Source of the DNA: Daucus carota subsp. sativus
Taxonomy: Eukaryota > Streptophyta > Magnoliopsida > Apiales > Apiaceae
DNA length: 64,000 bases
Direction of reading: 5' to 3'
NCBI RefSeq assembly: GCF_001625215.2
Contig: NC_030388.2
Span: 25,904,558-25,968,557 of the forward strand
The translations under genes and the position numbers were made by a program. Positions 45,610 through 57,100 of the stretch are shown one piece after another; position 1 is the stretch's first letter; each line of letters opens with the position of its first letter. Under the pieces are notes generated by a model, which saw nothing but the letters and a program-made list of their open reading frames with translations, made no database searches and was not told where the DNA came from.

Positions 45610-46634
45610 TAGATATGGCCTCCTGTCCAGTAGCTAGTTGTATATATCCTGGTCTGCTCATATTTTGGTCTAGTACTTGATCGATCTTCAAACATTATGC
45701 TATAACATTTTGTCTAGACATGTCGTACTTATGATTCAGATCGATAGGTACTAGTTAATGAGGTTGGTAGTTTTTGGTTGGTTGGAGAAACTAGTGGTAT
45801 TATTTGGTTGGTAATTGTTTGGAATTATATATGTTGGATGGATTCTTGAATGGTACTTTTAGAAGATATTGGATGTTTGGATGGAATTTATATAAATGGT
45901 GATATTATTGGTAGTTTTTGATTTGTTGGTTATTGGTAGTTTTTGGTTGGTTGGTTATTGGTAGTTTTTTGTTGGTTTCTTGAATGGTGATTTTGGTTTT
46001 TTGGTTCATATATATATAAAAGGCAGGGGTGACTTGTAAACCAAAGCAACAGCGGGCACAAAATAAATCAATGTTGATACATGTAAATGACAACGGTTAT
46101 AATTAAAAAAACAATGTCTTTAAACACAGAACACATCAGTGCCTTAGAAGAAGATGATGTCCTATTGAGTTTTTACATCGGTTACTTATAGGCAAACAAG
46201 AACCAAAAATTTGATATTACATTGGTAAATCTAAAATAGAGATGTCTTTGTACTATTTTAACATTGATTTCTTAAAAAAAACCATGTTAAAACAAGTTAC
46301 TACATCAGCTAACTAGAAAGGGGTGATGTTAGAGGTTCCTATGGACATCATATCGTTTTTAAGAAACGATGTCTTTATCTTATTTTCTCTGTAATGTGAC
46401 ATGCTAAAATTGACATATATCAGGAGATAAACCAATATTCAAATAGAAATACTGTCATTAAATGTAATACAATTCAAAAACGACATCAGAAACTAAGTGC
46501 GAGACGATGTCTTTGTTTGTATTTAACATCGGCTCACAACCGATGTTAAATATGTAGGACCTTTCTCTACACATGCGAAGACATCGCTTACAAAATTTTT
46601 TAACATCGGTTGTGAGCCGATGTCTATTGCTCTG
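45610..46634. other. CACTA 3' region: low-complexity repeats then subterminal motifs
   Basis: 45760-45990 is built of TTGGTTGGTTATTGGTAGTTTTTGG-like repeats, imperfect and about 40 bp each. From about 46080 the strand carries repeated ACATCGGT / CGATGTC motifs, densest at 46510-46625, forming the right subterminal region. Confidence 0.7.
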
Positions 46635-47146
46635 TTTATTTTGAATCTTTAGAGCCTGATCTGCAGTAATGGAGGAAGCCATTAAGCCCTTATGAATACG
46701 AGTATGATACATAATCAGTTGGTGTGTTAGGAGTTGTCACACATCGGTTGTGGGAGGGGTAGAAAGCTAGAATATGAGTAGTCAGAACATTTCCAAGAGG
46801 TTTTATTGGAAGTGTCCAAAAACAAAGTCGTGCGGATATCACACATAGTATCGTCGTGATTTCAGATTTACCAATCCCGTCATCAGTAGAAAAAACAACA
46901 TTTAAAACCATAACAATGTTTTCATATGATACATGAAGAAGATCTCCTGCGTGTGCCACAAGAGATCCAGGAACAAGACGACATTAACTCAGTGATTACC
47001 AAGAGCAACTAGTAGGTCACCAGTCTTGCAAAGTATCACTCAGTTTAATATATGATAACAGCTAATCAGCTTCGGTGATTTTGTCACCAAGCAAATTATT
47101 AATATATTATTACACATATTTATCTATTTTGGACTACAAATTTTGT

Positions 47147-48456
47147 TCATTTCAGCCTGAAGTGCAGCAATCGAGATTCCCCGTCCAGCCCTTTTGAGTA
47201 GGAGTATGATAAATATTCTTGAGCTGTTGTTTCTCTATACTTGGGAGGATTATCTTCTGAAACCAACTGTTTGATAGGTCCATAGAGCTTCGGAATCGGA
47301 GATGGCATTAGACCAGTGCTAAAGAAGCATGCTACTGATACTCTCGGGCCAATTTTCTTTGCAACGACTCTGTGCTCCACACTTTTAAAGCGATCATTCG
47401 TTAGAAGCTGAAAAAACAATCATTAAACAAGAATGAGAAACTGAACTTGTCTTCACTTCAATCATTCAATGTACACTACACAACATTTAAATTCGCAATA
47501 CTTGCCTGTAGAAGATCTCCGATGTTAACTATAAGTGTCCCCGGAAGAGGTGGAACATCAATCCAATGATCTTGGTAAAGAATTTGTAGTCCACCAATCT
47601 GATCTTGAAGAAGTACAGTGAGGAAATGAAAATCAGTGTGTTTGGTGGTGCCTAATGTGAGTTCTGGCTGCGGACATGGGGGATAGCAATGACAGAACAA
47701 TTCAAGCCCCTTGGCACATTCCATATCTTCTAGGTGATTAATGTCCAGTCCCAGAGCCTTGGATAGTAATCCAAATAAAGTAATCCCCAATTTCATTACT
47801 TGTTCTGAAAACGCTATCTGTATATCTCTGCAAAGTTTAATCATGAAATGTTCAATTTTCCTAAGCCAAATAATAGGCAATAGTTGTAAGAACATTATGA
47901 TTTTATATTAAGCATACCTGCATGGTTCTGGTAATTCCTCTAGAGGAGGAGAAGGAGCCATTGAACAGGAAAGTGAGTCCCTCCAGTTAGCTGCACGGCC
48001 AGTAAACAAATCAAAATTGGAATTATACACCACTTTTCTGGAAAGGTCACGAGTGTAAAACTGTTTCTTCACTTCGGTGTCTTGCTCAAAGAACCTATGC
48101 ACCCCATGAAGCATCTCTTCTAAGACAGTCACCGGAATTCCATGATTCACAACTTGGAAAAAACCAAATGTCTCTGATGCACACCGCACTTTGTCTACTA
48201 TCTCTTGATGACTCATTGGATCTTTGTCTAAGCATCCAAGATCAACTACTGGAATGCTAAATTCTTTGCACTTGTGATTTGAGTTCTTGTCAAAGGCGTC
48301 AGGTGGATGCACGAATATACTAGGAATCTTCTGAACTCCACTCTCTACGAGTCCCTTCACCCCGGCTTTGGTGTCATCAAAAGCTTGTAGTTCTCTTTGG
48401 CGATTGGAGGATGATGTGGTGGACAGTGGTGCTTCCATGATACTATTACTGACCAC
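47147..48456 (-). CDS. 2-oxoglutarate/Fe(II) dioxygenase, copy G'
   Basis: Exons complement(47918..48456), complement(47506..47827) and complement(47147..47407); 373 residues, identical to G in protein and structure, including the GC-AG second intron. All catalytic residues are kept (H243, D245, H299, R309). Identity across introns as well as exons points to a very recent duplication or, less likely, an assembly artefact. Confidence 0.92.
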
Positions 48457-49470
48457 CTTTCTGAACTCTCTGTATTATACTATATGATTGCTCTTATTTT
48501 CTTTGCCACATATACAAGGGACAATGATTTAAAGATAAGCATATGACAGTTCCATCCGGCAACCACCAGTTACCTCAGAAAAACTCAACTCTATCTTGCA
48601 ACTAATATCTTGAGGGGCTATATTTATCTTGTATGGTCTCAAATGCATGATCCTTTATTCATAAATTGTAAATCTCTATATGCTGTTAATGCACAAAATT
48701 CAAGTTGAGATGAGGCCAATAATTCAATGAAACAACTACATGCTGCAACTTGCCAATTTCATTGACTAGCTCAGGATGACACACACTTAATAATATCAAC
48801 TCAACGAACTACATTGATTATAAAAAATCAAAAATATCAGCTAATGTTCCTAAATAATTCTCATTTCATTCCGTTTTCTGCGACCAAACACAACATTAGA
48901 TTTCAGCGACGCCACACAAACCAATGAGCTGATTAGAACATAAACCGGGCCTCCTGCAGAATTTATTCACTTTCTGACATTTTTGGCCTAGTAAGCCAAC
49001 TTCAATTTCTGTCAGATAGCTTGGATAGACAAGAAGGGTGTATTGTTGTGAGCTAAAAAGAAGTTGGAGAGCTCCTGCAGCTCTTGTACCACAAATAATT
49101 TATTAAATGAAATATATTTTTTTAATTTTCTAATCTAGCAAACTCTTATCAAAAATAAATTTTTATACTGATTATTTACTTTACAGTTTGCGTAATTTTT
49201 TAAGCTTTATAACATTTTCAATTTATGATTCAAATTTCATGTATTAATAAGTTTCGTATATTACATAAACTCAATTTTTTAAAACTATTTGAAAGCATAA
49301 CTACGTTCACATTCGGAGAAAGATCCTCAAGTTTTCTAGAAGAGAAATAGGAACATCAACTCACTGTTTATGATGAAGAACTCTTAGTCCAGTGATCTTG
49401 CAAACATATGGCTATAACAACTAATCAACTTGTTGATTTTGATGCCAAACAGATGATACATTAATTATTT
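48457..49470. other. Upstream of G', 3' flank of H'
   Basis: Copy of 34972-35985; same content, no additional feature. Confidence 0.7.
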
Positions 49471-50873
49471 TCATATCAGCCTAAAATGCTGCAATCGAGA
49501 TTCACCGTCAAGCCCTTTTGAGAAGGAGTGTGACACATACTCCTGAACTGTTGTTTCTCTGTACTTGGGAGGATTATCTTCTGAAACCAACTCTTTGATG
49601 GGTCCATATAACTTTGTAGATGGCATTACAGAAGTGCTAAAGAAGCATGCTACTGATACTCTTGGGCCAATATGATTCGCCACTACTCTGTGCTCCACGC
49701 TTTTGAAGCGATCATTAGTTATAAGCTGAAAAAACAATTATTGAGCACAAAAGGAATAAGAAACTCAAATTTGTCTTCACTTGAATCACTCTTAATAAAA
49801 TACATTTGAATTTGCAAAACTTGCCTGCAAAAGATCTGCAATGTTAACTATAAGCGCCCCTGGCAATGGCGGAACATCAATCCAATGATCTTCGTGAAGA
49901 AATTGGAGGGCACCTATCTGATCTTGCAGAAGGACGGTAAGGAAACCATCATCAGTGTGTTTGGTGGCGCCTAATGTGAGTTCTGGCTGTGGACACGCGG
50001 GATAGCAATGACCAATAAATATAAGCCCCTTGGCACATTCCATATCTTGTAGGTAATTAGGGTCCAGTCCCAGAGCCTTCGATAGTAATTCAAATAATGT
50101 AATCCCCAGTTTCATTACTTGTTTTGAATACTCCATCATTATATCTCTAAAAATTTTAATGATTAAATGTTAAACTTCCCAGCTGTTGATAAAACCAAAC
50201 CAGGCCAAATATAGCCTCGTAGGTAAAGACAGGTTCATGCATATCTTAACGGGTATCATTTGAATCAGTAAAGTCATGCATATCTTAACGAGGTATCATT
50301 TGAATCAGTAAAGTACAAATAGACATACCTGCATGCTGCTGGCAATTCCTCTGGTTGAGGAGGGGAAGGGGCCATAAAACTGGAAAATGTGTCCCTCCAA
50401 TTTGCTGCTGGTGAACTAAAGAGATCATAATTGGTATTATACACTAATTTTTTTGTATAATCGCGCGTGTATAACTGTTTCTTCACCTCACTGTCTTGAT
50501 CAAAGAACCTATGAACTCCATGAAGCGCCTCTTCTAAGACACTCACTGGAATCCCATGGTTGACAACTTGAAAAAAACCAAATGTCTCTGATGCACACCG
50601 CACCTTTTCCACTATGTCTTGACGACTCGTGGGATCTTTGTCAAGGCACTCAAAATCGATGGTAGGAATGCTAAATTCCTTACACTTGTCACTTGAGTTC
50701 TTGCCAAATGCATCAGGTGGATGAATGAATATATTAGGAACCTTCTGAATGCCAGCATCTACAAGTCCTTTCACCCCGGCTTTGGTGTCATCAAAAGCTT
50801 GTAGTTCTCTGCGGCGGTTGGAATAAGATGTGATTAATGGTACTGCTGTTTCCATGGTACTACTAGTGACCAT
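49471..50873 (-). CDS. 2-oxoglutarate/Fe(II) dioxygenase, copy H'
   Basis: Exons complement(50329..50873), complement(49825..50146) and complement(49471..49725); 373 residues, identical to H. Its upstream region is shared with H only as far as 51063, about 190 bp before the start codon. Beyond that point H has the CACTA end and H' has the ordinary flank, so the two may differ in regulation despite identical proteins. This is the last member of the array before ARP9. Confidence 0.92.
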
Positions 50874-51063
50874 CTTCTTGTGTGTTATCTGTGTTATAAA
50901 TTGTGATTGCTCTAATAATCTTGGCCACATATACAAGGGCCAATAATTCAATGAAACAATTACATGCTGCAACTTGCCAATTTTGTTGACTAGCTCAAGA
51001 TGACACAGACACTTAATAATATCAACCAACTACACTGACTATATCATTACTCTCATACATACT

Positions 51064-52573
51064 TCTCCAGTGACGCTCTCCTCAAAGATTCCTTGTTACA
51101 GAATCAAAAATATCAGCTAATATTCCTAAAAGATAAAATCATAGTATTGCAATAACAAAGTATATATATGCAAATAGTTGTATAAAAGCATCAACAAGAC
51201 AGTTCGATATTAGCAACTCAACACAAACAAGTGAGCTGACTTAAACATAGAACATAAACCTTCCAACGTGAGGAAACTACAGACAACATATGTTGAACCC
51301 TCAGCTACCAACAGGGGTGTAAATGAGCCGAACCGAGCCCAACTCTAGAATGCTCGCTTATCGTTTGTTAAAAAATTAGCGAGCTCGAGCTTGGATTTGA
51401 GCCAAAAATATTGTTTAATAATCGACTCATTAAAAAATAACTCTATTTACGAACGGCTCGCAAACCGCTCACAAACATGTCTCACGAGCGGTCTCACGAA
51501 CTTTTGCTCACGAACCGATCATTAACTTACGCTCACGAACATGTCTCACGAATTTTTGCTCACCAACCGCTCATTAATTTTGTTCACGAGTTTATTTAAT
51601 AAATTTTGCTAAAGAGCTAGCTTATGCTCATAAATATATTTACGAGTTTGTTTGCTATTAATTTAATTAAAAAAGTAAATCAAGTATTTTAATTTATGCT
51701 CTAAGGAATCATGAGCCAAGTTCACGAACCATGTTCCCGAACTCATAATTCGAACTTGTTCGCGAACTATCGAGTCGAACTCTACTGTGCTGGTCAAGTT
51801 CAACTCGTTTATAAAATGAACCTTAAAATTGTGCTCAAAATCGATTCGTTTATGAATCAAACTTTTTTCGAACCGAACACCGAGCGGTTATCGAGCGTAT
51901 CAACTTATATACAGCCTTAACTACCGCCTCTTGCAGAATTAATTCACCTCTGCTAAATAAATTATAATTCTAATATGTTTAATCAAAATAAATTAATTTT
52001 AAATTTTGTCGATATGTTATATAATTATAATTTCAAATAATAATGTTTTTCTCTTCAATTAAACCTATTTATAATCAACTACATTTTGATAGAATTTGAT
52101 ACTAATAAATCTTTTAGACTCTAATAAATAATAGATTCTATTTTGAAAAAATATTAATCAATTTTTTTCAAAAGTTAGAATCAATTTTCGTCAATTTAAA
52201 ATCAACTAATATATTAGAATCATATATTTTTATTAATATATTAAATTATGAATTAAATACACTTCTTTTCTACAAAATGAATACTATAATTAGATATCTA
52301 AGATAAATGAAATTTAATATATAATATTTATTTTCCTCATAATTTATATTATTTATTATTAATTTACAACATATACATTATTTTATAATTAATATGAGTT
52401 TATAATTTTGTTATATATTTTATATATATTTTGCATTTTAACTTATTTAAACTATCTTTTGTATTTTCATCTTACCACACAACTAATTCATGAGTTTAAG
52501 CTCCCCGTCATTTGTTATTGATATATTAAGTAAAAGTAGGTATAAGTAATTTAAGATTTGAGGCTCCAACTAA
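51064..52573. other. Intergenic: old G/H flank, GAGC-rich repeat, AT-rich DNA
   Basis: 51090-51300 is related to the region upstream of G (AATCAAAAATATCAGCTAAT; ACATAGAACATAAACC). It is interrupted by the repeat at 51314-51915, after which GCAGAATTAATTCACCTCTG resumes the similarity. 51955-52570 is very AT-rich with no feature seen. Confidence 0.6.
51314..51915. repeat. Dispersed plant repeat with CTCACGAAC subrepeats
   Basis: Begins GGGGTGTAAATGAGCCGAACCGAGCC and contains many TCACGAAC / GCTCACGAAC units before ending near TCGAGCGTATCAACTTATATACAGCC. Repeats of this start and composition are widespread in plant genomes. It seems to sit inside the older G-upstream homology, consistent with insertion. 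Family not assigned. Confidence 0.55.
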
Positions 52574-54099
52574 GAGCAAGTCCAATAGGTTACCTATCTA
52601 ATTACTTATTAATAATATAAAATAATGAATTATAGTGATCTTAGTATTTAGGTAATCTATTTTTAGTGCGAACTCTAATAGCGATCTCTATATTTGTTCT
52701 CCTAAGATTATTTTAATAATAAATTTGAGAGAGAAGGGGAAAGGGAGGGAAAAGACAGAGAAAGAAAGAAGGAGAAAGATGATTATTTTATTCATCTATA
52801 CTATACTATAATAAGCCAACATGGGTATAAATTGTAATCCAAGATTTTAGTTATATTTTTTGGTTTAGTACTCTCTTTTTGGTACTGCAAGTCTACAAAC
52901 GTGGAGTCTATCATTTTTTGGTTTGGTACTCTCCTTTTGGTACTACAAGTCTACAAATATGGAGTCTATTAATATCATATTGTTAAACATTTTCAAATAC
53001 TAAAAATACTCATAACAATCCATTATTGTATAATGTTTTATTAAAAAAATTATAATGATGTTATAAATAAAATTATAAATATACAATTTTGAATATCTTT
53101 CTTTTAACAAGAACCTTCATATAACTATTTTTAACTTTAACGTGTTCTATTTCAATATAAACACGAACTATTACATAACTCTTTTTAACTCTAATCTTAA
53201 AAGTTATTGTTGTCAAAAATCAAGATTACAAAATTACTATAATAAGCGGGTATAATTTGTAGTCCAAGATTTTAGTTATATTTTTTGGTTTGTTACTGCA
53301 AGTCTACAAACGTGTAGTCTATCATTTTTTGGTTTGGTACTCTCCATATGGTACTACAAGTCTACAAATATGGAGTCTATTAGTATTATATTATTAAACA
53401 GTTTCAAATACTAAAAATACTCATAACAATCCATTATTATATAATATTTTATTAAAAAAATTATACTGATGTTATAAATAAAATTATAAATATACAATTT
53501 TGAATATCTTTCTTTTAACAAGAACCTTCATATAACTATTTTTAACTTTAACGTGTTCTATTTCAATATAAACACGAACCATTACATAACTTTTTTTAAC
53601 TCAAATCTTAAAAGTTATTGTTGTCAAAAAATCAAAGTTACAAAATTACGTTGAAATTCGATTGATTAGATTACTGAATCTTTCAAAGGTATTATACGAT
53701 CGACTATGTTTGGAAAAGATTTGAATTTTCTGATTTTTTTATTTTTAAATCTACGTGCACTAAATTCAGATTAAATGTACTAAAATCCTGACACACACAT
53801 ATATATTAGGGTTTGTCCATTTTCAAGTAATCGGGAGAAATTTAATCCATTAATACTAAAATACTAATAAAATGATGTTAAAATTTAAATTATAAATAAT
53901 AAATTACGAACTATATACCCGCCCGTGCTTCACACGAGTTAAAGGCTAGTATATATTAAATAGGTAATGGTTAGGAGTTACTCATAAATAAGTAATGGTT
54001 AGAAAATCTGAGGTTGTGCTAAATAAAAAGAACTTTTTTTTAATACATTAACTAAACGTTAGTTTAGGAGTAAGTTTTGGTAATCTATTGGACTTGCTC
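52574..54099. mobile_element. TIR element with GAGCAAGTCCAATAG ends, host of a Helitron
   Basis: GAGCAAGTCCAATAG at 52574 and its exact inverse CTATTGGACTTGCTC ending at 54099 bound the region. The flanks (TAA left, TTG right) do not give a clean target duplication. The outer parts (TTACCTATCTAATTACTTATTAA and TAATGGTTAGGAGTTACTCATAA) are AT-rich and non-coding. Without the Helitron the element is about 370 bp, MITE-sized. Confidence 0.7.
52795..53949 (+). mobile_element. Non-autonomous Helitron, 1,155 bp
   Basis: 5' TCTATACTATACTATAATAAG preceded by A. The 3' end is CCCGTGCTTCACACGAG (hairpin), then TTAAAGGCTAG, then T: TC/CTAG termini in an AT target site. The interior is a tandem duplication of about 430 bp: ACTATAATAAGC...GGTATAA...TCCAAGATTTTAGTTAT appears near 52806 and again near 53237, and both copies run through ACATACAATTTTGAATATC-like text. 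No coding capacity. Confidence 0.85.
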
Positions 54100-54188
54100 T
54101 TGTTGGACCTGTATGCAAAATCAATTGATTATTTAATTCGGTTTCTCCGCCAGAATTTGAGTACACTGTCAAGTTTGGGTATATCACA

Positions 54189-57100
54189 ATGGTAAGAAAT
54201 TCGAACCCACTAATTTCTCAAATAATCACTCTGATTCTACAAGCATTAATCAATTCTTTTGTAAGTTTTGTTTCACAGGATTACCTCAAAACTGTAATTC
54301 CTTCTCAACTCTTCGCTGAACGTGGCTCCAATCTCGTTGTTATCAATCCCGGTACTCCCCTAAACCCTAATTCACAGAGAGAAAGAGAGAGAGAGATATT
54401 CAGAGAGAGAGAGAGAGAGATTATGTTGTTTATTTATTATTTAATGTTCAATTGCAATTGAAATGAATTGATGTTGTTAGGTTCTGCAAATATAAGAATC
54501 GGACTAGCTCAACAGGACACTCCTATTACTATTCCGCATTGTGTTGCTCGTCGCACTACTGGAGCTAACTCCACTCCAAGACGAAATGTGCAGGATCAAG
54601 TTAGAGTTTATCCTCTTTTGTGTTGTTCTTATCATTTTTTGAGGTTGTAATTGTGTTTATGTGTTATTGTTGTTGACGAGTGTGGTAAATTTGTGGAATG
54701 TAGATGCTCAATTCTCAAGTTACAACTGCTCAGCATATGGAGCGTGAGAAGGCTTATGATGAAGTAAGTTGACGAGTTCTTGTTTTCTCGACTTTTATGG
54801 TCAACTTGTAGCAAATCCTATTTATGGAACTAACGTGATTGGTGAAAATTGAAGTATAGTGTTTTGTGTTAGTAGTACTTTTACTAAATTATTACAGTAT
54901 TTATTTGGAGTGAACCAAAATTGAAATTGCTCACTTCAACTTGAGGTACAACATATGCTCATTTTACTTTGTGAAGCCAAAGTGTCGGTCTTCTTGTCTT
55001 GTGGACCAGGGGTGGTATAATTTTATGAGTCAGGAAGTGTGCGTATGTGTTTGATTAATCAACCAGTTTTTGTTTTTCGAAATTTATTTTTGCAGATTGC
55101 ATCATTATTGAAGATCCCATTTCTAGATGAAGAGCTTGGAAACAACTCAATACCGCGTAAGGTACAAGTACAACTAGATTAATGGTCAAAATTGATGTTT
55201 GGTTATTGTTGTATTTTTTATATACACCTCTAGTTTCTTTTGTACTTATATGTGCTGGTTTTATTGACTTTACCAAAAAATTGAAGCCTGCAACTATTTG
55301 TAGCCTACTATTAGTTTTGTCTAAATAAATAAGTACAGTTAGATGGTGAACTATGTAAGAGCATCTCCAATGTGAGGTGCCAACCAAAGTTGCTAAACAT
55401 GCTTATTCATCAAAAATATCAATATTTTATTTTCTCTTTCTTTTAAGTTACTTTTGGCACCCCTCTTATCAATATTCACTCCAATGGTTGGCACTTGAAG
55501 TTGTCAAAAATACTATAATTTTGTTTATCTAAAATTAGATAGAATATTATAGGCTTTCATGACAATAAATGAATTTTTCCCATTTTGGGAGGGTGCCAAA
55601 AATTGGCAACTTTGCTTGGCACCCCTATCACTCCAATGGGTAGCCAAAAAGATTGTTATGTCATGTCATGCCACATGGCATTTTAGCACCTCTCTTGGCA
55701 CCCCCGTTGGAGATGCTCTAACTATTAACAATTTTTTATAATGTTAGTTTGTTCTCAACTATATCATTCATCATATATTCTGTAAATTATATTTTAACAT
55801 GTTTCTGGACATATATTTTGTAATATGTTTGTTTTTACTACTATAATTTTACAACATACTTCAAATATTTTCTCAACTATTATTAAGATGTATTAAGCAT
55901 CAATTAGACATGTAACCTGGATAATTGAACCTTAACAATTCCCATGACGGCTAGCCGCCATTGGCTTTTATTGATGAATTCTCATATTAACACAATAGAT
56001 GACTTTTTCATGTTGCATTAGAATATGAGTATCAACTAAAGGGGTTCTCCCTATAGTGGGGATTTGCCCATTAGAGTTGGCCCTATGAGTTGATGAGTCG
56101 GAAAGTTCTCACATTCTAAAGAGCTAGTTGTGGAATGAGTGTCCTATTAGACTTGATTATTGGAGTAAGATTGAAATATTTGATTGCCTGTCTTCTTGGG
56201 TTGTGATCCATAATTTTTTTTCCTTTCCGTGGTTGGGAAACCCTTGAGGTAGTGGTTTTTTTGTTGTTAATCCACCCAAATTCATCTTGATTATTGCCTT
56301 TATATCTTAATCGTTGTTTTCCCTGTCAAATGGAATCGGAGTCAAAAAATTGGGAATTATTTACTTTTTTCAGAGTTACTGTTAATAGCGATGTTACTTA
56401 CAAACACCCCCCTCTTATATGCTCGACGTGGCCGGGTAGAGCTCTGATACCATTTATAACATTCCAAGCCCACAACTAGATGCATACCGGACCCAACAAC
56501 CCACCACAGGTCGGCCCAAAAGTGCTAGCAAATTGGTATACATAGTTATTTACTTGTGCTTATAAAGGCCCAAATACTCTTCATCTAAACGACGCGGAAC
56601 GATGTGGGATGTTACATTTAATCCTCCAGAAAACCCTAATTCTGTATAGCTCAACTCGGAACTTGAATACACCTTGAACTCCTAATTTCTAAACCTTGAT
56701 TCCAAGTCAAATTATAGTCTGAAATCCATCTTTAACATGTTGTTGCCCTAGTCGCCTCCAGTGCATGCTATTGTAGGAACACATCATTTGGTAAAAACCG
56801 GTACATATATCTTATATATTTATTTATTAGTAGACTTAATTATGGTCGAGCTGTGTGGTTTTGTATCTCCTTACATATGTATGTTGTAAGTTTTAACTGC
56901 AGACTGTTTGAACTTACAAATTTGGGGATAGTTTGGCCTTGGGTAAGATTGGATGTAGTTCAATCTCCCAAGATCTGTAATCACTGTTCTTGTTTTTTGT
57001 TTATCATTATATAAAATAATTTGCTTGTTGAGTCTTGTTCATGTTATTGGGCTGCGTCATTAGGCCATGTCTGCACTCTGCAGGAGGCAGAGTTGGTGCA

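Larger units (their letters stand above)
37579..46634 (+). mobile_element. CACTA (En/Spm) DNA transposon, about 9.06 kb, right terminus clipped
   Basis: The left end reads TACTAGAAAAAGTGCAAAAGACATC from 37575, one base from the canonical CACTA start; the outer four bases are shared with the flank, so the exact first base is ambiguous. The right end (read inwards AGAGCAATAGACATCGG) pairs with AGTGCAAAAGACATC but lacks the outermost 10 bp or so. Both subterminal regions are full of ACCGATGTTAAAA motifs in both orientations, the usual transposase-binding repeats. It encodes an intact TNP2-type transposase and a second, protease-bearing protein. It separates two identical G-H segments. Confidence 0.88.
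46635..51063. repeat. 4,429-bp segmental duplication, copy 2 (genes G' and H')
   Basis: Second copy of 33150-37578 at an offset of 13,485 bp with no length difference. On the left it abuts the clipped right end of the CACTA element. On the right it continues into CATACATACT|TCTCCAGTGACG, which is probably the original flank from before the CACTA insertion. It includes the dioxygenase relic at 46635-46985. Confidence 0.93.

Noticed and set aside
9243-50873. A multi-enzyme biosynthetic gene cluster.
   Set aside because: Only one enzyme family is present; CASPL5B and ARP9 on either side are unrelated conserved genes, and the rest is transposon.
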